NCBI GenBank assembly: GCA_041483135.1
Contig: JBGPFE010000005.1
Location: 62,001 to 126,000 of the forward strand
DNA: 64,000 nt
Source of the DNA: PALSA-1004 sp041483135
GTDB taxonomy: Bacteria; Pseudomonadota; Gammaproteobacteria; Burkholderiales; SG8-41
Direction: 5' to 3'
Position 1 is the first letter of the stretch, and every line of letters begins with the position of its first letter. The translations under genes were made by a program, and so were the position numbers. Shown here piece by piece: positions 7,880 to 15,550 of the stretch. Below the pieces are notes generated by a model. It did no database searches and was not told the origin of the DNA. It saw only the letters and a program-made list of their open reading frames with translations.

Positions 7880-8812
7880 TTGCCTCGCTCAAACCTTGCC
7901 GATCTGCCCCTGCGCCGTGCCGCATCGTTCATGCGCGCGCCCGGTCCACAGGAACGCGCGGATTCGCGGGTCGGCATCGTCGGCATCCCGTTCGACTGCG
8001 GCGCGCACCCGGTGCGGGTCGGCGCGCGGCTCGGCCCCGCCGCGATCCGCGAGCAGTCGCAATTGCTGCGCCCGTTCAACCCGCCGGACTTTGACTTCGA
8101 TCCGCTGGCAAGGCTGCAAGTCGCCGACTGGGGGGATGTCGACGTGGTGCCCGGCCAGATCGAGGACGCGTTCGGGAAAATCGGGCGCGTGATCGGCGCC
8201 GTGCTCGAGAGCGGCGCGGCTCCGCTGACGATGGGCGGCGACGGCGCGGGAACATTGCCGCAGATACGCGCCGTGCACAAAAAATTCCCGGATCTGGTCG
8301 CGCTGCATCTCGATTCGCACACCGACAGCAACCCATTCCCCGAGACCGGGCATGATACGGGTACCGCGTTCACGCGCGCCGCGCAGGAAGGCCTTATCGA
8401 CGTGTCGCGTTCGCTGCATGCCGGCATCCGCGGCACCTTCCGCATGCAGGGCAGCCTCGCCCACTCCGACCAGCTCGGTTACGAAACCGTCACGATGCGC
8501 GACATCGAAAAGATGGGGATTGCGAAGCTCGTCGAACACATGCGCAAGAAATGCGGCGGCCGCCCGGTCTACCTCTGTTTCGACATGGATGTTTTCGACC
8601 CGTCGTGCGCGCCCGGCGTGTGCGCGCCGTCATGGGGCGGCATCACCGCGCGCGAAGGCCTCGCGATCCTGCGCGGCATTGGCGGGCTCAACATCGTCGC
8701 GGTCGACGTCAACACCATCAGCCCGCCGCACGACGTCGGCGGCATGTCGGCGCTGCTCGCTGCCAACGTGATGCTGGAAGGCATCCTGCTTTTTTCCCAG
8801 AGGCCGCAATGA
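7880..8812 (+). CDS. Ureohydrolase (agmatinase/arginase superfamily) with a missing metal-ligand His
   Basis: I prefer the TTG start at 7880, with GGGGA seven bases upstream, giving 310 residues; a TTG at 7853 and an ATG at 7931 are alternatives. The fold signature is present: LHLDSHTDS (Asp145, His147, Asp149) and CFDMDVFDP (Asp235, Asp237), plus GVCAPSWGG. In agmatinases the first metal ligand is the His of GGDHS; here the site reads GGDGAG, so Gly122 replaces it. Most superfamily members cleave guanidino groups to urea using two Mn ions. With one ligand gone, activity, metal content or substrate may differ. The gene overlaps the next Bug receptor by four bases (ATGA), so they are co-translated. 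Confidence 0.8.
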   Translation: MPRSNLADLPLRRAASFMRAPGPQERADSRVGIVGIPFDCGAHPVRVGARLGPAAIREQSQLLRPFNPPDFDFDPLARLQVADWGDVDVVPGQIEDAFGKIGRVIGAVLESGAAPLTMGGDGAGTLPQIRAVHKKFPDLVALHLDSHTDSNPFPETGHDTGTAFTRAAQEGLIDVSRSLHAGIRGTFRMQGSLAHSDQLGYETVTMRDIEKMGIAKLVEHMRKKCGGRPVYLCFDMDVFDPSCAPGVCAPSWGGITAREGLAILRGIGGLNIVAVDVNTISPPHDVGGMSALLAANVMLEGILLFSQRPQ

Positions 8813-9771
8813 CAACCTTACGTTCAGCCCTGATCGCCGTTCTCGTCTTCGCCACGCCGTGGAGTCACGCCGAAAATTACCCGACCCGGCCGATCCGCAT
8901 GATCGTGCCATGGGCGCCGGGCGGCGGCTCTGAAATCACCGCGCGCATCCTCGGGCAGAAACTGGGCGAGGCCCTCGGCACCACCATCGTCGTCGATACC
9001 CGGCCCGGCGCCGCGAGCATGCTCGGTACCCAGCTTGCCGCGCGCGCGCAGCCCGACGGCTACACGCTGCTGCTCACCGATTTGCCGGTCACGATCAATC
9101 CCGCGGTAAACAAGAACGTCGGCTACGATCTCATGAAGGATTTCGTGCCCGTATCGATGGTCGCGACGTCGCCGGCGATCCTGGTCATGCACCCGTCGGT
9201 GACGGCGGCGAGCCTCATGGATTTCATCGCGCTCGCCAAGGCGCAACCGGGCAAAATCACCCTCGGGCATGGCGGCGTCGGCGCGACAACGCACGTGGTC
9301 GGCGAGCTGTTCCAGCTGCGCGCCGGCATCAAGCTCAACCCGGTTCCCTACAAGGGTACCGGCCCCGCGGTCGCGGATGCCCTCGCCGGCCAGATCCAGT
9401 CCGCGATCAGCACCATGCCTGCCGCGGTGCCGCACATTCAGGCGGGGCGCTTGCGCGGGCTGGCGATCGCGGGCAAGAAGCGTTCGGCGGCGATAGCCGA
9501 CGTCCCGACTTTCGCGGAGGCGGGCGTCAAGGGAGTCGAAGGCGAAAACTGGAACGGCGTGCTGGCGCCCGCGGGCGTGCCGCAGGCGATCATCCTGCAA
9601 CTGAACCGCGAAATCGTGAAGGCGGTCAACCTGCCCCAGGTTCGGGAGCGATTCGCCGCGCTCTCGCTCGAGGCGATTCCATCCACGCCGGCGGAGTTCC
9701 GCAAGGTGCTCGACGCCGAGCTCAAGAAATGGGCCGAGGTCGTGAAGGCGGCCGACATCAAAGCCGAATGA
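8809..9771 (+). CDS. Tripartite tricarboxylate transporter (TTT/Bug) periplasmic binding protein
   Basis: The ATG at 8809 overlaps the stop of the ureohydrolase gene. The 320-residue product has a signal peptide (MTTLRSALIAVLVFATPWSHA) and the family blocks YPTRPIRMIVPWAPGGGSE, VDTRPGAASMLGT, QPDGYTLLL and ENWNGVLAPAGVP. It is the third solitary Bug receptor in 10 kb. Translational coupling to a ureohydrolase and closeness to a PLP lyase suggest a nitrogenous or amino-acid-like ligand. That is inference; Bug ligands are poorly predicted from sequence. Confidence 0.9.
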   Translation: MTTLRSALIAVLVFATPWSHAENYPTRPIRMIVPWAPGGGSEITARILGQKLGEALGTTIVVDTRPGAASMLGTQLAARAQPDGYTLLLTDLPVTINPAVNKNVGYDLMKDFVPVSMVATSPAILVMHPSVTAASLMDFIALAKAQPGKITLGHGGVGATTHVVGELFQLRAGIKLNPVPYKGTGPAVADALAGQIQSAISTMPAAVPHIQAGRLRGLAIAGKKRSAAIADVPTFAEAGVKGVEGENWNGVLAPAGVPQAIILQLNREIVKAVNLPQVRERFAALSLEAIPSTPAEFRKVLDAELKKWAEVVKAADIKAE

Positions 9772-9791
9772 CCGCCGCGGAACGGGATACG

Positions 9792-10949
9792 ATGAAAAAA
9801 GACACCCTCCTCACCCACCTCGGCCGCGATTCGCAGCGTCACGCCGGTCTCGTCAACATGCCGGTGTTCCGCGGCTCGACCGTGCTGTTCCCGGACGTCG
9901 AGTCGTACGAGAAGCGCGATCCCGACAATTACAAGGTAATGCGTTATGGCATTTACGGCACGCCCACCGCTTTCGCGCTCGAAGAAGCCGTCGCGCAGCT
10001 TGAAGGCGGCCACGCGGCGGTCGCGCTGCCGTCGGGGCTCGCCGCCATCGCCGCCGCGCTCGCCGCATTTGCCAGGACCGGCGGTCATATTCTCGCGGTC
10101 GATTCCGTCTATGGCCCGACACGCAACTTCTGCGACCGGCGCCTGAAGCCGTTCGGCGTCGAGATCGAGTACTACGACCCGCTGGTAGCTGGCGGCATCG
10201 CGAAGCTGCTCCGGCCGAACACGACGGCGGTCTTCTGCGAAGCACCGGGTTCCCTCACGTTCGAAATGCAGGACATTCCCGCCATCGCCGCGGCGGCGCA
10301 CGCGAAAAATATTCCCGTCCTCGCCGACAACACGTGGGGCACGCCGTATTTCTTTCGATCGTTCGAGCATGGCGTCGACGTGTCGATCCACGCCGGCACC
10401 AAGTACATCGCCGGCCACTCCGACACTTTGATGGGTTTGATCGTCACTAACGAGCAGTACTGGCTCAGGGTGCGCAAGACCATCGCTGATTACGGTTACT
10501 GCGTGAGCCCGGACGACTGCTACCTCGCGCTGCGCGGGCTGCGCACCATCGGCGTTCGCATGCAACACCAGCAGCAAAGCGCGCTCAAGGTCGCGCACTG
10601 GCTGCAGTCGCGGCCCGAGGTGTCGCGCGTGCTCTACCCGGCGCTCGAAAGCGATCCAGGGCACGCGATCTGGCAGCGCGACTTCAGCGGCGCGGCATCG
10701 CTGTTCGGCGTGATCCTGAAGCCCGTGCGGTGGGAAGCGGTCGGCGCGATGATCAATGCACTGAAACTCTTCGGCATCGGCTCGAGCTGGGGCGGCTTCG
10801 AAAGCCTCGCGATCCGCGCCGACGTCAGCAAGTACCGCACCGCGACGAAATGGAACCCCGGCGGGCCATTGGTGCGGTTTCATATCGGGCTCGAAGACCC
10901 CGCTGACCTGATTGCCGATCTGGAGCAGGGTTTCGCGCGCCTCCGGTAG
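9792..10949 (+). CDS. metC: Cystathionine beta-lyase (MetC-like), Cys/Met metabolism PLP enzyme
   Basis: I choose the ATG at 9792, which aligns with the start of characterised MetC, giving 385 residues; an ATG at 9768 overlaps the previous stop and is possible. The PLP lysine is Lys204 in HAGTKYIAGHSD. ADNTWGTPYFF, ESPGS-like EAPGSLTFE, and the C-terminal WGGFESL and HIGLEDPADLIADL match MetC closely. The enzyme splits cystathionine into homocysteine, pyruvate and ammonia. It follows a Bug receptor and a ureohydrolase on the same strand and may be used here for degradation rather than methionine synthesis. Confidence 0.85.
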   Translation: MKKDTLLTHLGRDSQRHAGLVNMPVFRGSTVLFPDVESYEKRDPDNYKVMRYGIYGTPTAFALEEAVAQLEGGHAAVALPSGLAAIAAALAAFARTGGHILAVDSVYGPTRNFCDRRLKPFGVEIEYYDPLVAGGIAKLLRPNTTAVFCEAPGSLTFEMQDIPAIAAAAHAKNIPVLADNTWGTPYFFRSFEHGVDVSIHAGTKYIAGHSDTLMGLIVTNEQYWLRVRKTIADYGYCVSPDDCYLALRGLRTIGVRMQHQQQSALKVAHWLQSRPEVSRVLYPALESDPGHAIWQRDFSGAASLFGVILKPVRWEAVGAMINALKLFGIGSSWGGFESLAIRADVSKYRTATKWNPGGPLVRFHIGLEDPADLIADLEQGFARLR

Positions 10950-10954
10950 AGTTG

Positions 10955-11485
10955 ATGGACGCGCCCGCCCAGCTGCAGAACGAAAAAGCGCTGAACGGGG
11001 CGCTGCTGGCGGCGCTCTTCATCGCCGGCGTGGCGCTGCTGCGGGAAGGATCGCATTTCGACAACGTGATCGACGGCTGGCCTTTTTTCGCCAGCGCGTT
11101 CTTTTCGGGCATGTTCATCGGCTTTGTCGGCTGGACGCTGGCGTTCGGCGTCACGCCGCAACTCAAGTTCTCCGGGTCTTATCGTCACCCGTGGCTCGCC
11201 GCGCTGATTCTCGGCATCGCATCCACGAGCGCGGCTTCCTATCTCAACCGGACTTTCGCTTCACCTACCGAGCGCTCGATGGCGGCCGAGATTCATTCCA
11301 TCGAAGAAGGCAAAGGCAATCGCTGGCACCTCACGGTGAAGACGCCTGATGGCCGTTACCAGCGCTATCTGATCTCGCAAGACGTCGCAAGCGCGCTGCA
11401 AAACGAGAAGATGGTGCGGCTGAGTGTCGCGCATGGGGCACTGGGTTTCGACTATATCGCGAGATTCGAGCCGTTCAGACAGTAA
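10955..11485 (+). CDS. Hypothetical membrane protein, 176 aa
   Basis: The ATG at 10955 lies five bases after the metC stop, so the genes are probably co-transcribed. The product has hydrophobic segments at about 17-31, 43-65 and 79-96, then a soluble C-terminal domain of about 75 residues containing a W-H-L-T-V-K-T-P-D-G strand. I do not recognise the family. The layout of membrane anchor plus small beta-rich domain suggests a sensor or accessory protein, without further support. Confidence 0.6.
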   Translation: MDAPAQLQNEKALNGALLAALFIAGVALLREGSHFDNVIDGWPFFASAFFSGMFIGFVGWTLAFGVTPQLKFSGSYRHPWLAALILGIASTSAASYLNRTFASPTERSMAAEIHSIEEGKGNRWHLTVKTPDGRYQRYLISQDVASALQNEKMVRLSVAHGALGFDYIARFEPFRQ

Positions 11486-11612
11486 GTACCGTCACGGGGC
11501 GCCGTAACCGCCGCCGGCGGTTTCCATCAGCTGCCAATCGCCACCTTCCATACCCGGCGATCCCGCCCGCTAGACCTGCAGCCTGGCGGCAAAGCACCGG
11601 GAGAAATTCGCG

Positions 11613-12068
11613 TCAGAAATATCCGTCCATCACGTGCTCGACCCACGCGGGCATTGTCACGTCCGCGACGCGATCGAACGCCGGAATATACGGCTTGAGA
11701 TCGAGCACCGGAGTGCCCTCCAGCGCATCGAGGCCGCGAATCTTGACTACGTTGCCCGTTATCCCCAGCAACCTCACCGCGGTCACTCCGATCGGATTGG
11801 GGCGAAATTTCGTGCGCTGCGCGAACACCCCGACTTCCTGCATGTCTTCCATGCCGCGCGGCCGGCGCATCAATTGCTTTGCTTCGTCGAAGCCCTGCAC
11901 GCGATCGAGCAAGAACACGACGATGATGTGCGAGAAACCTTCCAGCCCCTGCAGGCCGCGCGTGAATCGAGAATTGAGGTGAATTTCGGAGTCGACCTTC
12001 GCCCAGCCGCCCTGCGACATTTCGGTTACCGGACTTCTGACGGTGCCGATTGGATGAACGTTGAACAT
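11613..12068 (-). CDS. trmO: tRNA (N6-threonylcarbamoyladenosine(37)-N6)-methyltransferase TrmO (TsaA/YaeB family)
   Basis: The start at 12068 is preceded on its strand by GGGGAGCG with good spacing, giving 151 residues beginning MFNVHPIGTVRSP. Family blocks are GLEGFSHIIVVFLLDR, FAQRTKFRPNPIGVTAVRLL and GLDALEGTPVLDLKPYIPAFD, the TrmO core with the conserved R-PNPIG loop. TrmO uses S-adenosylmethionine to methylate t6A37 in some tRNAs. The protein lacks the C-terminal extension of the longer E. coli enzyme, as many bacterial homologues do. It is convergent with the upstream metC transcript. Confidence 0.85.
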   Translation of the reverse strand: MFNVHPIGTVRSPVTEMSQGGWAKVDSEIHLNSRFTRGLQGLEGFSHIIVVFLLDRVQGFDEAKQLMRRPRGMEDMQEVGVFAQRTKFRPNPIGVTAVRLLGITGNVVKIRGLDALEGTPVLDLKPYIPAFDRVADVTMPAWVEHVMDGYF

Positions 12069-12251
12069 GGATGCGCTCCCCGCTCGCATGGGCCCGGTCA
12101 CCGGATCCAGGTGACGACCGCCGGATCATGCGCTTGCATGCGAACACCACGGCGGATCTGCAATCGCAATATTTTTTATGTCTTCAGCCGTACATAAGAC
12201 AGAGGGGTCCCGCGGCCGGGCTCAAGGCCGGCCGCGGCTCTTGATAAACAG

Positions 12252-13223
12252 TTACGGCAGCAGCACCGTCGAGCCGGTGGTCTTGCGCGACTCGAGATCG
12301 CGGTGCGCCTGCGCGGCTTCGCGCAGCGGGTAAGTCTGGTTGATCGAGATTTTTACCGCCTTGCTCTTCACCACCGCGAACAGGTCGCGCGCCGCCTGCA
12401 CCAGGTCCTCGCGACTGGCCGTGTAGTTGAACAGCGTCGGGCGCGTCAGGTAGAGCGAACCCTTCTGGGCGAGGACGCCGGGATTGAACTGCGTCACCGC
12501 GCCCGAGGCATTGCCGAAGCTCACCAGCATGCCGCGCGGCGCCAGGCAGTCGAGCGAATCCATGAAAGTGTCTTTGCCGACGCCGTCATACACGACCGGG
12601 ACACCCTTGCCCTTGGTGATTTCCTTGACGCGAGCAACGAATTTCTCCCGCGACGTGACGATCACGTGCTTGCAGCCGGCCTTCTTCGCGAGCGCGGCCT
12701 TGTCGTCACTGCCGACGGTGCCGATCACCGTCGCGCCGAGATGTTTTGCCCACTGGCACAGTATCTGGCCGACACCGCCCGCCGCCGCGTGCATGAGAAT
12801 GGTGTCGCCCTTCTTGACCTTGTAGGTGCGTTTGATCAGATACCACGCAGTCATGCCCTTCAACATGATCGCGGCGGCGATTTTGTCATCGACTCCGGCA
12901 GGGATTTTCACGAGCCGGGCGGCCGGGCGTATGCACACGTCGGCATAGGAGCCGATCGGGTTCGCGTAGGCGACGCGGTCGCCGACCTTGAACTCTTTCA
13001 CCTTCGGGCCGACCGCCTTGACCACACCCGCGCCTTCCATGCCGAGCGTGAGCGGCAGCGGCAGCGGGTAGAGCCCGGTGCGATGATAGGTATCGATGAA
13101 GTTGAGGCCGACCGCGGTATTGCGCACGAGGACTTCACCCGGGCCGGGAGTGCCGGCCTGGACTTCTTCCCAGCGCATTTTTTCAGGACCGCCGGTTTCA
13201 TAAATACGAATTGCGTGAGGCAT
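12252..13223 (-). CDS. qor: Quinone oxidoreductase, NADPH-dependent (zeta-crystallin/QorA-like MDR)
   Basis: From the ATG at 13221-13223 the protein has 323 residues, starting MPHAIRIYETGGPEKM. The GroES-like N-terminal half includes NFIDTYHRTGLYPLPLPLTLGMEGAG. The Rossmann half includes MLKGMTAWYLI and HAAAGGVGQILCQWAKHLGA, typical of zinc-free quinone reductases that take electrons from NADPH. Length and motifs match E. coli QorA (327 residues). It is monocistronic and read leftward. A role in quinone or aldehyde detoxification is known for the family. Confidence 0.9.
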   Translation of the reverse strand: MPHAIRIYETGGPEKMRWEEVQAGTPGPGEVLVRNTAVGLNFIDTYHRTGLYPLPLPLTLGMEGAGVVKAVGPKVKEFKVGDRVAYANPIGSYADVCIRPAARLVKIPAGVDDKIAAAIMLKGMTAWYLIKRTYKVKKGDTILMHAAAGGVGQILCQWAKHLGATVIGTVGSDDKAALAKKAGCKHVIVTSREKFVARVKEITKGKGVPVVYDGVGKDTFMDSLDCLAPRGMLVSFGNASGAVTQFNPGVLAQKGSLYLTRPTLFNYTASREDLVQAARDLFAVVKSKAVKISINQTYPLREAAQAHRDLESRKTTGSTVLLP

Positions 13224-13451
13224 TGCTGTTCTCCGTTTACTGGGTTGGCTTGCAGAAGACGTTCCGGGACCTTCAACATCACATACTAGCGGAATCAGTG
13301 CAAAGCTCAAGCGCTGCGCATCGAATGCAACGACGGGAATGGGGCCGGCTCAGCGCTAACCCCTTGGATTATGGCGGGTCGGCGGCGTTCGAGCCCGTAG
13401 CCATCACATTTCCGGCCGGGTTCGAGTCGTGGCTGCCGCCACGACGCAGAA

Positions 13452-13688
13452 TCAGTGCGACCCCGGCGCTATGATCTCAATGTGGTCCCGGTTCACGTTG
13501 AGAAACGGCGCCGTGAAAACCTGCCGGCCTACCACTTCCCAGACTTCCGCATCCGTTACCGCAATAAACCCCTTGGCCTCAGACATGTAATCCGTCACCC
13601 GCGCACCGGGCAAAAGGTCGATGTGCCCCTTGATGCGGTAAGTGCCGGTCAGGATGGTTACCTTGGTCTTGCTTTCCTCGACAGCCAT
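13452..13688 (-). CDS. Conserved small protein of unknown function (78 aa)
   Basis: The 78-residue product (MAVEESKTKVTILTGTYRIK...) is compact, mainly beta, with a GARVTDYM segment followed by FIAVTDAEVW and FLNVNRDHI. I have a weak recollection of similar short proteins in a DUF family (possibly DUF6812), which I cannot confirm here. The start ATG lies at 13686-13688, with a purine-rich AAGAGGAGCGC upstream on its strand that serves as a good ribosome-binding site. No neighbour gives a functional hint. Confidence 0.6.
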   Translation of the reverse strand: MAVEESKTKVTILTGTYRIKGHIDLLPGARVTDYMSEAKGFIAVTDAEVWEVVGRQVFTAPFLNVNRDHIEIIAPGSH

Positions 13689-14103
13689 GGATTGCGCTCC
13701 TCTTGGTTGGTCTACAGCGCAGCTTGCATTGTAACGCCTGGCCTTTTATTGAGCAGCAGGCGCTGCTGGATATCACCGTCGTTTCCGGTTACCCGGTGCG
13801 TAATGAAAGCTTAACCCAGTTTAGGTAATGCGGGGCCCATGGATACATTCTGGTCCTGCGTGGCCGCGAACGGGTTTAATAGCCACCGCCGGTCGGGATT
13901 GATACCCCTGCTCGCGCCCCATGGGGAAAAAAAGAAAAAGACCGGCTGTCGCCAGCGGCTTTTGATTTTCGCAGGCAGTGCGAGATTCGAGCTCGGGATG
14001 GCAGGTTCGGCGCCCGTTTCCGTATTTGCAGCAGAACCTCTTTATGGCGGTGACGAGCGAAGGGAAACGTCTCTCGGCTATCGTCACCCGGCGGGTGACG
14101 TCC
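13689..14103. other. Gene-free stretch with a degenerate tRNA-Lys 3'-end remnant
   Basis: No convincing gene is seen in these 415 bases; frames on both strands give low-complexity or tRNA-like translations. The stretch 13971-13996 resembles the 3' end of the tRNA-Lys gene in the same orientation as the copies at 15382 and 22337. Its core TGCGAGATTCGA is identical, and CTCG follows after one changed base. The flanks have diverged. Confidence 0.5.
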
Positions 14104-15033
14104 TTACTTCAGCGTCTCAGGCGGCATGCGGTTCAGCAGCAACGAGGTGTCGCCTTCCTCGCTGATCGTTTTAGCGAAGCGGACATTCTTGTTCACTTCA
14201 TCGAGATACAGGTTCTGCCCGCCGAAATGCTGCTGCGCGTAGGTATGGCAGCCGCCCAGGTCGACGTCTAGCCGCTTGCTTGCGCCCTGAAAAAAATTGG
14301 GGGTCTTCATCACCAGGTCCAGGCCCGAGGTAAACAGGACCTGCTCCGCGCCCTCGGGTGTGCGTTTGACCGCGATGCCGCCGGCGACGAACTCGGGATA
14401 CAACCGGTCGCGGCATTTCTCCAGGTAGCAGCGGTCCGCCATCTGGGCCATGATGTCGGCCGAGCCGAGCATGCAGCCGAGCAGCCGGTAAATGGGCGAG
14501 GGCACGTTGATTTTGCCCACCGCCGTCTCGTAGCCGGTGAAGTGGATCAGCTCGGCGGCGATATCGGCCACCTCGGCCATGCCGATTTTCGGCAGATAGC
14601 TTTTGAGAAAATGCGCTCCGCGCGAGACGTGGGTCAGGGTGTATTCGGCGCCGTTCTTGTGCGCCTGGTCTGTGAGCTCGCGCACGTAGCCGCAATCGTG
14701 GAAGAGAGCCGTGATCACGCCGAGGCGGAACAGGGAATCGCCGAAAGGCTGGGTGCCGATGCGACCGCGCTCATAACCATTGATCAGGCGCGCCATGGCC
14801 AGCGTCACGTCCAGGACATGCTGGACGTTATGATAGGCGGTGTCGCAGGGGTGGTAACCGGGATATTCGCCCCGGTACAGCTTTGTCAGGTCGTGGAAGG
14901 CCTGGTCAAGCTTCTGGGTGGATGCGTCCGGATAGAGATCGAGATAAATGGAGTTTATCTCGTCGTTGACGGTTTGCGGGTCGGTGGTCTTGACCTTCAG
15001 GCTGACGTCATACTCGTTGCTGCGGTTATTCAT
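14104..15033 (-). CDS. HD-domain metal-dependent phosphohydrolase with a YHNxxH (PDE-like) motif
   Basis: The ATG at 15031-15033 is preceded on its strand by TTGGAGG, giving 309 residues; the longer upstream frame adds a glycine-rich leader with no support. The domain shows YHNVQHVLDV (His68, His72), LFHDCGY (His112-Asp113), His141 and LIHFTGYE (His164). That set matches HD/PDE-superfamily metal ligands. YHNxxH is the pattern of class I cyclic-nucleotide phosphodiesterases. Substrate is unknown: a cyclic nucleotide or other phosphoester is possible. The gene lies between a degenerate tRNA-Lys remnant and the true attachment site, so it might be cargo of an older insertion. Confidence 0.75.
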   Translation of the reverse strand: MNNRSNEYDVSLKVKTTDPQTVNDEINSIYLDLYPDASTQKLDQAFHDLTKLYRGEYPGYHPCDTAYHNVQHVLDVTLAMARLINGYERGRIGTQPFGDSLFRLGVITALFHDCGYVRELTDQAHKNGAEYTLTHVSRGAHFLKSYLPKIGMAEVADIAAELIHFTGYETAVGKINVPSPIYRLLGCMLGSADIMAQMADRCYLEKCRDRLYPEFVAGGIAVKRTPEGAEQVLFTSGLDLVMKTPNFFQGASKRLDVDLGGCHTYAQQHFGGQNLYLDEVNKNVRFAKTISEEGDTSLLLNRMPPETLK

Positions 15034-15381
15034 TACTGCCTCCAAGCCCCCTCCCCCGGAAGTTGAAGCCAGCCCCGGAATGGGGCCGGATAGCCCCCCC
15101 GCATCCGAGACTATGCGCATGATATCAAAGTCCATGAACCTGAAAAAAATAAAAAATTGCGTACACGGCCGTTCGGCAGGGGGCTCGAGCCAGAGGCCTG
15201 CGGGTCAACAAGCGCGATAAGTAGCTATTTTAATACGGCTTGACCGGGGGCCCCCTCGCCAACGCTCGTGGACGCCATCCGAGATCCCCGCGTTCGAGTT
15301 TCAGTCAGCTCCGCAAGCCGGGCGAATCCGGGCACTACCGGGGATCGAGGATGCCGATCCATTAACACCGGGCTTGAATTT
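15034..15381. other. Intergenic stretch between HD gene and left attachment site
   Basis: No gene is supported in these 348 bases. The part next to the HD gene has a C-rich run and an AT-rich patch (AAAAAAATAAAAAATTGC region near 15145) that could hold the HD-gene promoter on the minus strand. Nothing else stands out before the 45-bp att repeat. Confidence 0.5.
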
Positions 15382-15426
15382 TGGTAGGCGGTGCGAGATT
15401 CGAACTCGCGACCAACGGATTAAAAG
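15382..15426 (-). repeat. attL: Left attachment site: 45-bp copy of the tRNA-Lys 3' end
   Basis: The sequence from TGGTAGGCGG to GGATTAAAAG is identical to 22337-22381 and covers the tRNA from the anticodon loop through the T arm, acceptor strand and CCA. It diverges immediately outside on both sides. It has no 5' half and so cannot make a tRNA. Confidence 0.92.
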
Positions 15427-15550
15427 AATATCACGTAAAAAGTAGGCTTTGTTAAATCAATAACCTGCAGCGTCTGCCCTCTTCTCTTGCAGCAACCAAC
15501 AGCCCGATAAAGCCTCATTTGGTCGGCGCGCCGCTACGAATTTGGCTACG

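Noticed and set aside
9438..10883. 481-codon minus-strand frame over metC
   Set aside because: The plus strand encodes an intact PLP enzyme with all motifs; the minus frame is Arg/Ala-rich noise.
13839..14165. 108-codon plus-strand frame and 89-codon minus-strand frame in the gene-free gap
   Set aside because: Their translations look like those spuriously produced by tRNA-derived DNA; there is no ribosome-binding site or family resemblance.
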